This document shows positions 17,643 through 25,600 of a DNA stretch of 64,000 bases, piece after piece (the first letter of the stretch is position 1; the number at the start of each line of letters is the position of its first letter). The notes beneath the pieces are model-generated. The model was not told the origin of the DNA. It was given only the letters and a program-made list of their open reading frames with translations, and made no database searches. This stretch comes from Rubrolithibacter danxiaensis (GTDB taxonomy: Bacteria > Bacteroidota > Bacteroidia > Sphingobacteriales > Sphingobacteriaceae): NCBI RefSeq assembly GCF_047272945.1, contig NZ_JBKOPS010000005.1:1-64000 (forward strand). Reading direction: 5' to 3'. A program made the translations under genes and the position numbers.

Positions 17643-18644
17643 TTGGCTACTATTCTCGCTATTGAATCATCCTGTGACGAAACTTCTGCCGCGATATGTA
17701 TTGACGGTAAAATCGCATCAAATATTATTGCAAATCAAACTATTCATCAAAAATATGGAGGTGTTGTGCCCGAACTTGCATCACGGGCGCATCAACAGCA
17801 TATTATACCTGTTGTTCACGAGGCTGTAACCGTTGCAAAAATACACAAAAATGAGATTGATGCAGTAGCATTTACACGTGGTCCTGGCTTATTAGGTTCA
17901 CTTTTAGTAGGAACTTCCTTTGCAAAAGGCTTTGCACTTGCCCGAAATTTGCCGTTAATAGAAGTAAATCATATGCAGGCGCATATTTTAGCTCATTTTA
18001 TTGACGAGCCTAAGCCTCAATTTCCATTTTTATGTCTTACCGTCTCTGGAGGCCATACACAAATTGTGCTGGTAAAAGATTTTTTTGAAATGGAAATTGT
18101 GGGAGAAACTACCGATGATGCGGCAGGTGAAGCCTTTGATAAAACGGCCAAAATTTTAAACCTGCCTTATCCGGGAGGCCCGTTGATTGACAAATATGCA
18201 AAAGAGGGTAATCCCCATGCTTTTCAGTTTCCCGAACCTCAGATTACGGGACTCAATTTTAGTTTCAGCGGATTAAAAACCTCGATATTATATTTTGTAA
18301 AAGATCGTTTAAAAGAAGATCCGGATTTTTTAGATAAAAATATGGCTGATATTTGTGCATCGGTACAATATCGTATTGTAACGATTTTACTTGCTAAGCT
18401 GAAGCGGGCTGCCAAAGAGCTTGGAATCAACGATGTTGCTATAGCCGGTGGCGTTTCAGCAAATTCAGGATTAAGAAATACGCTGCTTGAGTATGCCGAA
18501 AAATATAAATGGCAGGTGTTTATCCCCAAATTTGAGTATTGTACGGATAATGCTGCAATGATTGCTATTGCCGGATATTATAAATTCCTTGAAAAAGATT
18601 TTGTGGGTCAGGATGTGGCTCCATTGGCCAGAATGATTTTCTGA
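17643..18644 (+). CDS. tsaD: tRNA N6-adenosine threonylcarbamoyltransferase TsaD
   Basis: A 333-aa ASKHA-fold enzyme that transfers the threonylcarbamoyl group to A37 of ANN-decoding tRNAs, working with TsaB/TsaE. Conserved features: LAIESSCDETSAA at the N-terminus, the metal-binding histidines H110 and H114 in VNHMQAHILAH, CLTVSGGHTQIVLV, the GEAFDKTAKILNLPYPGGP segment, IAGGVSANSGLR and the C-terminal CTDNAAMIAIAG. Length is normal for the family. The start is a TTG; no in-frame ATG is nearby and MATILAIESS fits homologous N-termini. Confidence 0.96.
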   Translation: MATILAIESSCDETSAAICIDGKIASNIIANQTIHQKYGGVVPELASRAHQQHIIPVVHEAVTVAKIHKNEIDAVAFTRGPGLLGSLLVGTSFAKGFALARNLPLIEVNHMQAHILAHFIDEPKPQFPFLCLTVSGGHTQIVLVKDFFEMEIVGETTDDAAGEAFDKTAKILNLPYPGGPLIDKYAKEGNPHAFQFPEPQITGLNFSFSGLKTSILYFVKDRLKEDPDFLDKNMADICASVQYRIVTILLAKLKRAAKELGINDVAIAGGVSANSGLRNTLLEYAEKYKWQVFIPKFEYCTDNAAMIAIAGYYKFLEKDFVGQDVAPLARMIF

Positions 18645-18649
18645 TAAAT

Positions 18650-18681
18650 AAAAAAGTCTCTGATTTTTCAGAGACTTTTTT
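18650..18681. terminator. Bidirectional terminator between tsaD and recA
   Basis: AAAAAAGTCTCTGA (18650-18663) pairs with TCAGAGACTTTTTT (18668-18681), with A and T tracts on both sides. Confidence 0.88.
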
Positions 18682-18696
18682 ATTTAGTGATTCATT

Positions 18697-19707
18697 TTAT
18701 GCTTTTTCTTCCAGCTTTTCACCGGTAACAGTTTCTTTAATTTTCTCTTCCAGTTCATCCATCAAATCGGGATTATCCAGCAACAGTTGTTTAACAGCAT
18801 CACGTCCCTGTCCTAATTTTGTGGTGCCATAGCTAAACCAGGAACCGGATTTTTTGATGATGTCAAAATCAACGCCTAAATCTATTATTTCGCCCGCTTT
18901 TGAAATTCCTTCACCAAACATGATGTCAAATTCTGCTATTCGGAAAGGAGGTGCTACTTTGTTTTTAACTATTTTAACTTTTACTCTGTTTCCTGAAACT
19001 TCATCTGTATCTTTTATCTGTGAAATACGGCGAACATCCAGTCTTACTGAGGAGTAGAATTTCAAAGCATTTCCCCCAGTTGTTGTTTCAGGGTTTCCAA
19101 ACATTACACCTATTTTATCCCGCAGCTGGTTAATGAAAATACAGCAGCAGCCGGTTTTAGATATTGTTCCGGTAAGTTTTCTAAGTGCCTGTGACATTAA
19201 GCGGGCCTGAAGTCCCATTTTTGAATCACCCATTTCTCCTTCAATTTCACCTTTGGGAACAAGTGCTGCAACCGAGTCGATTACAATAATATCAATAGCT
19301 CCCGATCGAATTAAGTTATCGGCAATTTCTAATGCCTGTTCGCCATTATCCGGCTGAGAAATCAACAGGTTTTCAATATCAACTCCCAGCTTTTTAGCGT
19401 AAAACTTATCAAAAGCATGTTCTGCATCGATAAAGGCGGCAATTCCGCCTTGTTTTTGTGCTTCAGCTATCGCATGGATAGCAAGTGTGGTTTTACCGGA
19501 TGATTCGGGCCCGTAGATTTCGATGATACGACCTTTTGGCAATCCGCCAATTCCCAGTGCAATGTCAAGACTTATAGATCCGGTTGATATGGACTCTAAT
19601 GGTTCAACTGCAGTGTCCCCCAGTTTCATTATCGTCCCTTTTCCGTATGACTTTTCTAATTTATCAAGTGTTAGTTGTAATGCTTTCAGTTTGTCCGGAT
19701 TGCTCAT
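18697..19707 (-). CDS. recA: Recombinase RecA
   Basis: A 336-aa protein from MSNPDKLKALQLTL. The longer frame (to 19770) would cross the promoter box and is rejected. Walker A is GPESSGKTT (66-74), and VIDSVAALVPKGEIEGEMGD and INQLRDKIGVMFGNPETTTGG are the family's core and L2-loop segments. RecA forms filaments on single-stranded DNA for homologous recombination and triggers LexA-type cleavage. The C-terminus is acidic (EELEEKIKETVTGEKLEEKA), as usual. Confidence 0.97.
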   Translation of the reverse strand: MSNPDKLKALQLTLDKLEKSYGKGTIMKLGDTAVEPLESISTGSISLDIALGIGGLPKGRIIEIYGPESSGKTTLAIHAIAEAQKQGGIAAFIDAEHAFDKFYAKKLGVDIENLLISQPDNGEQALEIADNLIRSGAIDIIVIDSVAALVPKGEIEGEMGDSKMGLQARLMSQALRKLTGTISKTGCCCIFINQLRDKIGVMFGNPETTTGGNALKFYSSVRLDVRRISQIKDTDEVSGNRVKVKIVKNKVAPPFRIAEFDIMFGEGISKAGEIIDLGVDFDIIKKSGSWFSYGTTKLGQGRDAVKQLLLDNPDLMDELEEKIKETVTGEKLEEKA

Positions 19708-19727
19708 TATTTTAGTATTTCTATTTG

Positions 19728-19735
19728 CAAATTTA
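19728..19735 (-). promoter_or_regulatory. Bacteroidota -7 box of recA
   Basis: On the minus strand it reads TAAATTTG, exact TAnnTTTG, 20 nt before the ATG at 19707. No SOS-box-like palindrome was recognised around it. Confidence 0.55.
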
Positions 19736-19808
19736 ACAGTTATATTTAATAATGCTAATAATTTTAACAATTAATTATCGCATCGCCAAATAAATGTAGT
19801 AAAATAAA

Positions 19809-20546
19809 TCAAGTTTTTGACTGGTATTTTTTTAACTGTCGGGCTATTTTTTCGGGATTTTTTAATGGCGGAGTTCCCTGTTTAGTCAATTCTGTACGTG
19901 CTGTAGTTTTTAATTGCTGTTCATAATATTTGCAGAAATCACGTATAGGGCAGATTTCGCATTTTGGCCTTCTTGCCACGCAGATATACCGGCCATGCAA
20001 AATCAGCCAGTGGTGGGCATGTCTGATGGTGTTGGTTGGCAGGTATTTAACGAGTTGTTTTTCTACAGCCAGCGGAGTTCGGGCATTCTGGGTTAATCCT
20101 AGCCGGTTAGCAACTCTGAAAACATGGGTATCTACCGCCAGGGCAGGCGCCTCATATATTATAGAAGCAATAACATTGGCGGTCTTTCTGCCAACGCCGG
20201 GCATTTTTTGCAGGTCATCAATATCAGAAGGAACGACGCTATCGAATTCTGATACCAGTATTTTAGCCATGCCTACCAGATGTTTTGATTTATTATAAGG
20301 ATAACTTACACTTTTTATAAATTCAAAAACTTCTTCCGGTGTAGCCTTTGCAAGTAGTTCGGGAGTCGGATACTGTTTGAAAAGTGCCGGAGTAATCAGG
20401 TTGATTCGTTTATCTGTACATTGAGCAGACAGAATCACTGCTACTAATAATTCGTATGGGTTTGAAAAGTTTAATTCCGTTTGAGCATTGGGCTGGTTTT
20501 CGGAAAAATAATCAACAAAAGCCTTAAAGCGTTCTTTTCGTAACAT
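19809..20546 (-). CDS. nth: Endonuclease III
   Basis: A 245-aa base-excision-repair DNA glycosylase/AP lyase for oxidised pyrimidines. It has the HhH motif MPGVGRKTANV with catalytic Lys121, catalytic Asp139 in VDTHVFRVANRLG, and the 4Fe-4S ligands C189, C196, C199 and C205 (C-x6-C-x2-C-x5-C). The roughly 30-residue basic tail after the cluster is longer than in E. coli Nth (211 aa). Transcribed separately from recA, about 100 bp away. Confidence 0.95.
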   Translation of the reverse strand: MLRKERFKAFVDYFSENQPNAQTELNFSNPYELLVAVILSAQCTDKRINLITPALFKQYPTPELLAKATPEEVFEFIKSVSYPYNKSKHLVGMAKILVSEFDSVVPSDIDDLQKMPGVGRKTANVIASIIYEAPALAVDTHVFRVANRLGLTQNARTPLAVEKQLVKYLPTNTIRHAHHWLILHGRYICVARRPKCEICPIRDFCKYYEQQLKTTARTELTKQGTPPLKNPEKIARQLKKYQSKT

Positions 20547-20576
20547 TAAAAGATCGGGTTAATTGAGAGAAAAATA

Positions 20577-20618
20577 AAAAAGAATTTAAACAGCTAAGTT
20601 ACTGTTTAAATTCTTTTT
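20577..20618 (-). terminator. Intrinsic terminator of the sigma-factor / small ORF unit
   Basis: A 17-bp perfect stem: AAAAAGAATTTAAACAG (20577-20593) with CTGTTTAAATTCTTTTT (20602-20618). It lies just downstream of the small minus-strand gene and is T-rich on both strands. Confidence 0.8.
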
Positions 20619-20622
20619 AGAC

Positions 20623-20823
20623 TCAAATTCTTTTAAGGCGCAGGCGCTTAGAATAATTTAGAATAGATGTAATCGTATCGCCGTGAGGTTGCTTTACCAA
20701 TTTATTCAGATCCTCCTTTATTGAGGATAAAAATTGTTCGTCTTCTTCACTTATACTTTCCATAGATCCGTCTTTCTGAATACTTTCAGGTGCATTTGAT
20801 GCAGGAGTAGAAGTTCTTACCAT
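20623..20823 (-). CDS. Small acidic protein downstream of an ECF sigma factor
   Basis: A 66-aa protein starting MVRTSTPASNAPESIQK. The first half is Ser/Glu-rich and probably disordered. The second (SEEDEQFLSSIKEDLNKLV...TITSILNYSKRLRLKRI) looks helical with a basic end. No family recognised. It follows the sigma-factor gene after 76 nt, with no promoter box between them and a terminator after it, so it is probably co-transcribed. Its start codon lies in a 12-bp inverted repeat. It could be a regulator of the sigma factor, but that is only suggested by position. Confidence 0.55.
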   Translation of the reverse strand: MVRTSTPASNAPESIQKDGSMESISEEDEQFLSSIKEDLNKLVKQPHGDTITSILNYSKRLRLKRI

Positions 20824-20861
20824 AAGCAATATTTTTACTAAAAATAACGATATTGCTTATG
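20821..20861 (-). promoter_or_regulatory. Inverted repeat covering the start codon of the small ORF
   Basis: CATAAGCAATAT (20821-20832) and ATATTGCTTATG (20850-20861) are perfect inverted repeats. In the mRNA the 3' arm ends with the ATG start codon at 20823, and an inner TATTTTT/AAAAATA pairing extends the stem. No clear ribosome-binding site is exposed. This suggests structure-controlled translation. Confidence 0.55.
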
Positions 20862-20899
20862 TTTTATTTTACTCTGTGAAAGTTTTTAGAAAAATTTTT

Positions 20900-21484
20900 C
20901 TAATGTTTAAGGCTTAACTCTTTTTCAGTTATCATCTTTCGAAGATTATTAAGAGCATAGCGCATTCTTCCCAGGGCCGTATTGATGCTTACATTGGTTA
21001 TTTCGGCTATTTCTTTAAAGCTTAATTCTCCAAAATGACGCATTATTAAGACTTCTTTCTGGTCTGACGGTAAAAGATGAATCATTGCACGAAGGTCTTT
21101 ATGCGTTTGTTCCCGCACCATACGTTCTTCCATGCTTTCGTCGTAGAATTTTAATACGTCAAAGATGTCAAATCCGTCTCCGTTTGTAATTACCGGAGTT
21201 CGTTTGTCTTTCCTGAAATGGTCTATAACGAGGTTGTGTGCAATGCGCAATACCCACGGTAAAAACTTGCCTTCTTCGTTATATTTTCCAGCCTGTAAGG
21301 TGTGAATAACTTTAATAAATGTATCCTGGAAAATATCTTCTGCCAGATAAGTATCCTTTACCAGTAAATATATAGATGTGTAAATTCTTGATTTGTGTCT
21401 TTTAATTAATTCTTCTAAACCCAAATCTTGCCCTGTGACATACAGGTCGATCAATTCCTGATCGGTTTTTGTTTGAAGCTTCAT
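20900..21484 (-). CDS. ECF-type RNA polymerase sigma factor
   Basis: A 194-aa sigma-70 family protein. Region 2 covers about residues 22-95 (LIKRHKSRIYTSIYLLVKDTYLAEDIFQDTFIKVI, then LPWVLRIAHNLVIDHFRKDKR). Region 4 covers about 130-185 (LPSDQKEVLIMRHFGELSFKEIAEITNVSINTALGRMRYAL), containing the helix-turn-helix. It lacks regions 1 and 3, as in ECF sigma factors. No anti-sigma factor with a transmembrane segment is adjacent; only the 66-aa ORF follows. The stop codon lies in a 16-bp palindrome (20887-20902). Confidence 0.9.
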   Translation of the reverse strand: MKLQTKTDQELIDLYVTGQDLGLEELIKRHKSRIYTSIYLLVKDTYLAEDIFQDTFIKVIHTLQAGKYNEEGKFLPWVLRIAHNLVIDHFRKDKRTPVITNGDGFDIFDVLKFYDESMEERMVREQTHKDLRAMIHLLPSDQKEVLIMRHFGELSFKEIAEITNVSINTALGRMRYALNNLRKMITEKELSLKH

Positions 21485-21663
21485 AGGACTCCTACTTTAA
21501 ATTCCCCTTTAGTTAATCTTTCTTGTTATTTAAGTAGAGTAGTATCGATATGTTATCTCCTATTTTTAGTATGAAACTTTTTTAAATGTATTTCAAATAA
21601 ACTGATTTTTTCTGTCATGTGCAAGAATAATTTTCAAAAAATCAGTTTTAACATCTAATACTA

Positions 21664-21671
21664 TATTTTTG
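21664..21671 (+). promoter_or_regulatory. Bacteroidota -7 box of uvrA
   Basis: TATTTTTG, exact TAnnTTTG, 68 nt before the ATG at 21740. Confidence 0.55.
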
Positions 21672-21739
21672 CATTTTAAACAAAAGAAGTAGTTCTTCAG
21701 TATTCTTTATACATAAAAAAAGCCTTCATCGGGTTTCTC

Positions 21740-24535
21740 ATGAGCAAACAGTTTGAAACGAATCCTCAGAATTCTATTATTATAAAAGGTGCAAGAGTGC
21801 ACAATTTAAAAAACATCGATGTAACAATACCTAAAAACAAACTGGTAGTTGTTACCGGAATGTCGGGTTCGGGAAAATCGTCCCTGGCTTTTGATACCTT
21901 ATATGCCGAGGGGCAGCGCCGGTATGTAGAAAGTTTGTCTTCCTATGCCCGACAGTTTTTGGGCCGCATGAATAAACCCGATGTTGATTATATTAAAGGA
22001 ATTGCCCCCGCAATTGCCATTGAACAAAAAGTAATTACCAGTAATCCGCGTTCAACAGTAGGCACTTCTACCGAAATTTATGATTATTTGAAATTACTGT
22101 ATTCCCGTATTGGTAAAACATTTTCGCCTGTTTCGGGGAGAGAAGTTAAAAAGGATACTGTTACAGATGTGGTAAACTTCATCTCGGAGCTTTCGGATGG
22201 AACAGCTGTTACAATTACCTGTCCTTTGCATCCTCATAATAACCGTTCTGTAAAAGAAGAGCTCGCTATTTTGCTTCAAAAAGGTTTTTTACGGGTGTAT
22301 CTGGATGATAAATTGGCAAGAATAGAAGAATTACTTGAAGATGATTCTGTAAAAGACAATACGCTTCAACCGGGGCGGATAAAAATTGTAATTGACCGTA
22401 TAACCGTAAATCAGGAAGAGGAGACCTTGAGCCGAATTGCAGATTCGGTACAAACTGCATTTTTTGAAGGAAAGGGAGATTGTCTTGTTGAAGAGAATGA
22501 GCAAACACATGTTTTTTGCGATCGGTTTGAGTTAGACGGAATACGTTTTGAAGAGCCTAGTCCAAATTTCTTCAGTTTTAATAATCCTTACGGTGCCTGT
22601 AAACGGTGTGAAGGATATGGTAAGGTAATTGGCATTGACGAGGATCTTGTAATACCGGACAAAAGCAAGTCGGTTTACGACGGTGCAATTGCTCCATGGC
22701 GTGGAGAAAAAATGAAGGAGTGGCTGGATAAGCTGGTTAAAAACGCTCTTAAATTTGACTTCCCTATACACCGGTCGTACAATCAGCTTACTGACGAACA
22801 GCAACAGGTATTATGGACGGGAAATCAATATTTTTCGGGGTTAAACGAATTTTTCAAACACCTGGAAGAACAGACCTATAAAATACAATACCGCGTCATG
22901 CTTTCACGATATCGCGGAAAAACAACCTGCCCGGAATGTAAAGGAAGCCGCTTGAGGCAGGATGCTTCCTATGTAAAAATAGCCGGGAGATCTATAATTG
23001 ACTTAGTGCTGATGCCTTTGGATACGGCCCTAGCGTTTTTCAATGAATTGGAACTGAATGAACGAGAGCAGAAGATTGGCCGCAGGCTTCTAACAGAAAT
23101 TACAAACCGGATCAGGTTTTTAAACGATGTAGGACTAAGTTATCTCACGTTGAACCGTCTTTCAAATACACTTTCCGGAGGTGAATCGCAGCGTATCAAT
23201 CTGGCAACTTCTCTGGGCAGTTCATTAGTTGGCTCTGTTTATGTACTCGACGAACCCAGTATTGGTTTACACCCCCGGGATACGCATCGTTTAATTTCTG
23301 TGCTTAAATCTTTGCGGGATGTAGGAAATACAGTGCTGGTTGTGGAACATGAAAAGGAAATTATGGAAGCTGCAGATCACCTGATCGACATCGGTCCAGC
23401 CGCAGGAACTCAGGGAGGTGAACTGATTTTTGAGGGCACCTATGAGGAGATCACTAAAGATGCCAACAGTTTAACTGGTTTGTATTTAAGCGGGGAAGAG
23501 AAAATTGAAATTCCAGGCAGAAGAAGGGTATGGACAGATTTTGTAGAGATAAAAGGAGCAAGAGAAAATAATCTTAAAAATGTAGATGTAAAGTTTCCGC
23601 TTCATGTATTAACATGTGTTACCGGCGTTTCAGGATCGGGTAAAACGAGTTTGGTAAAGCGAATTCTTCAACCGGCTTTGCAAAAAGCAATAGGGAATTA
23701 TTCTGGAGAACAAACCGGAGCGTATGATAGTATTGAAGGTGATTATGATAAAATCAGGCAGGTGGAACTGGTCGATCAGAACCCAATAGGGCGTTCTTCG
23801 CGTTCCAATCCGGTTACCTATGTAAAAGCCTGGGATGAAATACGAAATTTATTTGCCTCACAGCCTGCCGCGAAAGCTTCGGGTTTAAAACCTGCTGCTT
23901 TTTCATTTAACGTAGAAGGCGGCCGTTGTGATGTTTGTCAGGGAGAAGGAGAGGTGAAGATCGAAATGCAGTTTATGGCTGATATTTACTTGCCTTGTGA
24001 AGCTTGTAACGGACAGCGGTTTAAACAGCATGTGCTTGATATAAGCTACAAAGGAAAAAACGTTTCAGAAATACTTGATCTTACCATTGAACAAGCGCTT
24101 GAGTTTTTTAAAGACGAGCCGAAAATTCTTAATAAGTTGCAGCCGCTTTCTGACGTTGGACTCGGTTATGTTCATTTAGGCCAGTCGTCCAATACTTTAT
24201 CCGGAGGGGAAGCGCAGCGTATAAAACTTGCTTCTTTTCTAATTAAAGGAAATAATAGCAGCAATACTATTTTTATTTTTGATGAGCCTACCACCGGGTT
24301 GCATTTTCATGATATCAAAAAATTATTAACTTCTTTTCAGGCCTTGATAGAACAAGGAAATACGATTATTGTTATAGAGCACAATATGGACGTTATTAAG
24401 TCTGCCGACTGGGTTATCGATATTGGCCCTGAGGGAGGTGATAACGGGGGAAATATTGTGTTTGAAGGTGTTCCTGAACACTTAATTAACATCCCCGATT
24501 CATACACAGGAAAATTTTTAAAGGCACAATTTTAA
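21740..24535 (+). CDS. uvrA: Excinuclease ABC subunit A
   Basis: A 931-aa damage-recognition ATPase of nucleotide-excision repair, acting as a dimer with UvrB. It has two ABC modules: Walker A GMSGSGKSSLAF and GVSGSGKTSLVK, signatures LSGGESQRI and LSGGEAQRI, and Walker B VYVLDEPSIGLHPRD and IFIFDEPTTGLH. The C-terminal zinc finger is intact (CDVCQGEGE...CEACNG). The first zinc module lacks its leading CxxC: FELDGIRFEEPSPNFFSFNNPYGACKRC. This variant is, to my knowledge, usual in Bacteroidota UvrA. Single-gene unit. Confidence 0.96.
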   Translation: MSKQFETNPQNSIIIKGARVHNLKNIDVTIPKNKLVVVTGMSGSGKSSLAFDTLYAEGQRRYVESLSSYARQFLGRMNKPDVDYIKGIAPAIAIEQKVITSNPRSTVGTSTEIYDYLKLLYSRIGKTFSPVSGREVKKDTVTDVVNFISELSDGTAVTITCPLHPHNNRSVKEELAILLQKGFLRVYLDDKLARIEELLEDDSVKDNTLQPGRIKIVIDRITVNQEEETLSRIADSVQTAFFEGKGDCLVEENEQTHVFCDRFELDGIRFEEPSPNFFSFNNPYGACKRCEGYGKVIGIDEDLVIPDKSKSVYDGAIAPWRGEKMKEWLDKLVKNALKFDFPIHRSYNQLTDEQQQVLWTGNQYFSGLNEFFKHLEEQTYKIQYRVMLSRYRGKTTCPECKGSRLRQDASYVKIAGRSIIDLVLMPLDTALAFFNELELNEREQKIGRRLLTEITNRIRFLNDVGLSYLTLNRLSNTLSGGESQRINLATSLGSSLVGSVYVLDEPSIGLHPRDTHRLISVLKSLRDVGNTVLVVEHEKEIMEAADHLIDIGPAAGTQGGELIFEGTYEEITKDANSLTGLYLSGEEKIEIPGRRRVWTDFVEIKGARENNLKNVDVKFPLHVLTCVTGVSGSGKTSLVKRILQPALQKAIGNYSGEQTGAYDSIEGDYDKIRQVELVDQNPIGRSSRSNPVTYVKAWDEIRNLFASQPAAKASGLKPAAFSFNVEGGRCDVCQGEGEVKIEMQFMADIYLPCEACNGQRFKQHVLDISYKGKNVSEILDLTIEQALEFFKDEPKILNKLQPLSDVGLGYVHLGQSSNTLSGGEAQRIKLASFLIKGNNSSNTIFIFDEPTTGLHFHDIKKLLTSFQALIEQGNTIIVIEHNMDVIKSADWVIDIGPEGGDNGGNIVFEGVPEHLINIPDSYTGKFLKAQF

Positions 24536-24594
24536 TCACGAAGTAAGAAAAACGTATTATTTCATAATACTCTATAAAAATCGTAGAGTTTGTG

Positions 24595-24602
24595 TACTTT
24601 TG
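24595..24602 (+). promoter_or_regulatory. Bacteroidota -7 box of the TauE/SafE-metZ-OsmC group
   Basis: TACTTTTG, exact TAnnTTTG, lies inside the longer possible frame and 31 nt before the ATG at 24634. It supports that start. Confidence 0.55.
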
Positions 24603-24633
24603 TGCCGGTTTACAAAAAACTTTATTTGTAAGT

Positions 24634-25578
24634 ATGAATATCAGCGATAGTTCTGAGCAAAATTCAACAGTTGTGGCTGTAGCCGAGGCAAAGAAAAGTA
24701 TGAATATAAAATACAGGTTATCAATTCTTCTGGGTATTTTGATAACCCTGTTTTTGTTGTTTAAAATTCTTTGGAGCGAGGTTCCTGATTTTAAAATATA
24801 TGTTGAGGAAATTAATCCTCATTTTTATTATTTCCTTGCTGCAGGATTCATTTTTGCAATGATTGATGGCGCTATCGGAATGTCGTACGGTGTAACCTCA
24901 ACCACTTTCGCTTTATCTATGGGAATTCCTCCCGCTTCAGCAAGTACAGCAGTGCACTTATCGGAAGTTTTAAGTAACGGAATTGCAGGCCTCATGCATA
25001 AGCGAATGGGGAATGTAAATAAAAAGCTACTGAAAATGTTGCTGCTGCCAGGTATTATCGGGGCTGTATTAGGTGCTTATCTGTTATCTTCCCTGGAACA
25101 TTACAGTCATTATACTAAACCCGTTGTTTCCATTTATACATTTATTCTTGGAGCTGTTATTTTAATTAAAGCCTTTAATTCAAGAAAAAAAGACGGTGTT
25201 AAAAAAGAAAAGATTAAAAAAATAGGTCTTTTAGGCTTTGGCGGTGGTTTTATCGATGCTGTTGGCGGCGGCGGCTGGGGATCTATTGTATTATCTTCAC
25301 TGATTGCCGGAGGGAGACATCCACGGTTTTCTTTAGGAACAGTGAAATATTCGCGGTTTTTTGTAGCAGCATTAAGTTCTCTTACGTTTGTTACCATGTT
25401 AAATACACCGCACTGGGACGCTATAATAGGCCTTGTAATTGGCAGTGCTATTGCTTCACCTATTGCTGCCCGTGTATCGAATAAAATTTCGGCAAAATCA
25501 ATTATGGTTGCAGTAGGAATTATTGTTGTTTTGGTTAGCCTGAGAAGTATTTTTAAATTTGCCCTTGCTTTATTTTAA
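24634..25578 (+). CDS. TauE/SafE family sulfite/sulfoacetate exporter-like permease
   Basis: A 314-aa polytopic membrane protein starting MNISDSSEQNST. About eight hydrophobic segments are seen. The paired half-repeats FAMIDGAIGMSYGVTSTTFALSMGIPPASAS and GFGGGFIDAVGGGGWGSIVLSSLIAGG are the TauE/SafE (PF01925) signature. Family members export organosulfonates or sulfite. Its 3' end runs to within 22 bp of the methionine-type sulfhydrylase gene, supporting a sulfur-related role in an operon. Confidence 0.88.
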   Translation: MNISDSSEQNSTVVAVAEAKKSMNIKYRLSILLGILITLFLLFKILWSEVPDFKIYVEEINPHFYYFLAAGFIFAMIDGAIGMSYGVTSTTFALSMGIPPASASTAVHLSEVLSNGIAGLMHKRMGNVNKKLLKMLLLPGIIGAVLGAYLLSSLEHYSHYTKPVVSIYTFILGAVILIKAFNSRKKDGVKKEKIKKIGLLGFGGGFIDAVGGGGWGSIVLSSLIAGGRHPRFSLGTVKYSRFFVAALSSLTFVTMLNTPHWDAIIGLVIGSAIASPIAARVSNKISAKSIMVAVGIIVVLVSLRSIFKFALALF

Positions 25579-25600
25579 AAAGCAGGGAAATCAACACTTA

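Noticed and set aside
22094..22804. Three minus-strand open frames inside uvrA
   Set aside because: Antisense shadows of a highly conserved gene with no start signals or family resemblance.
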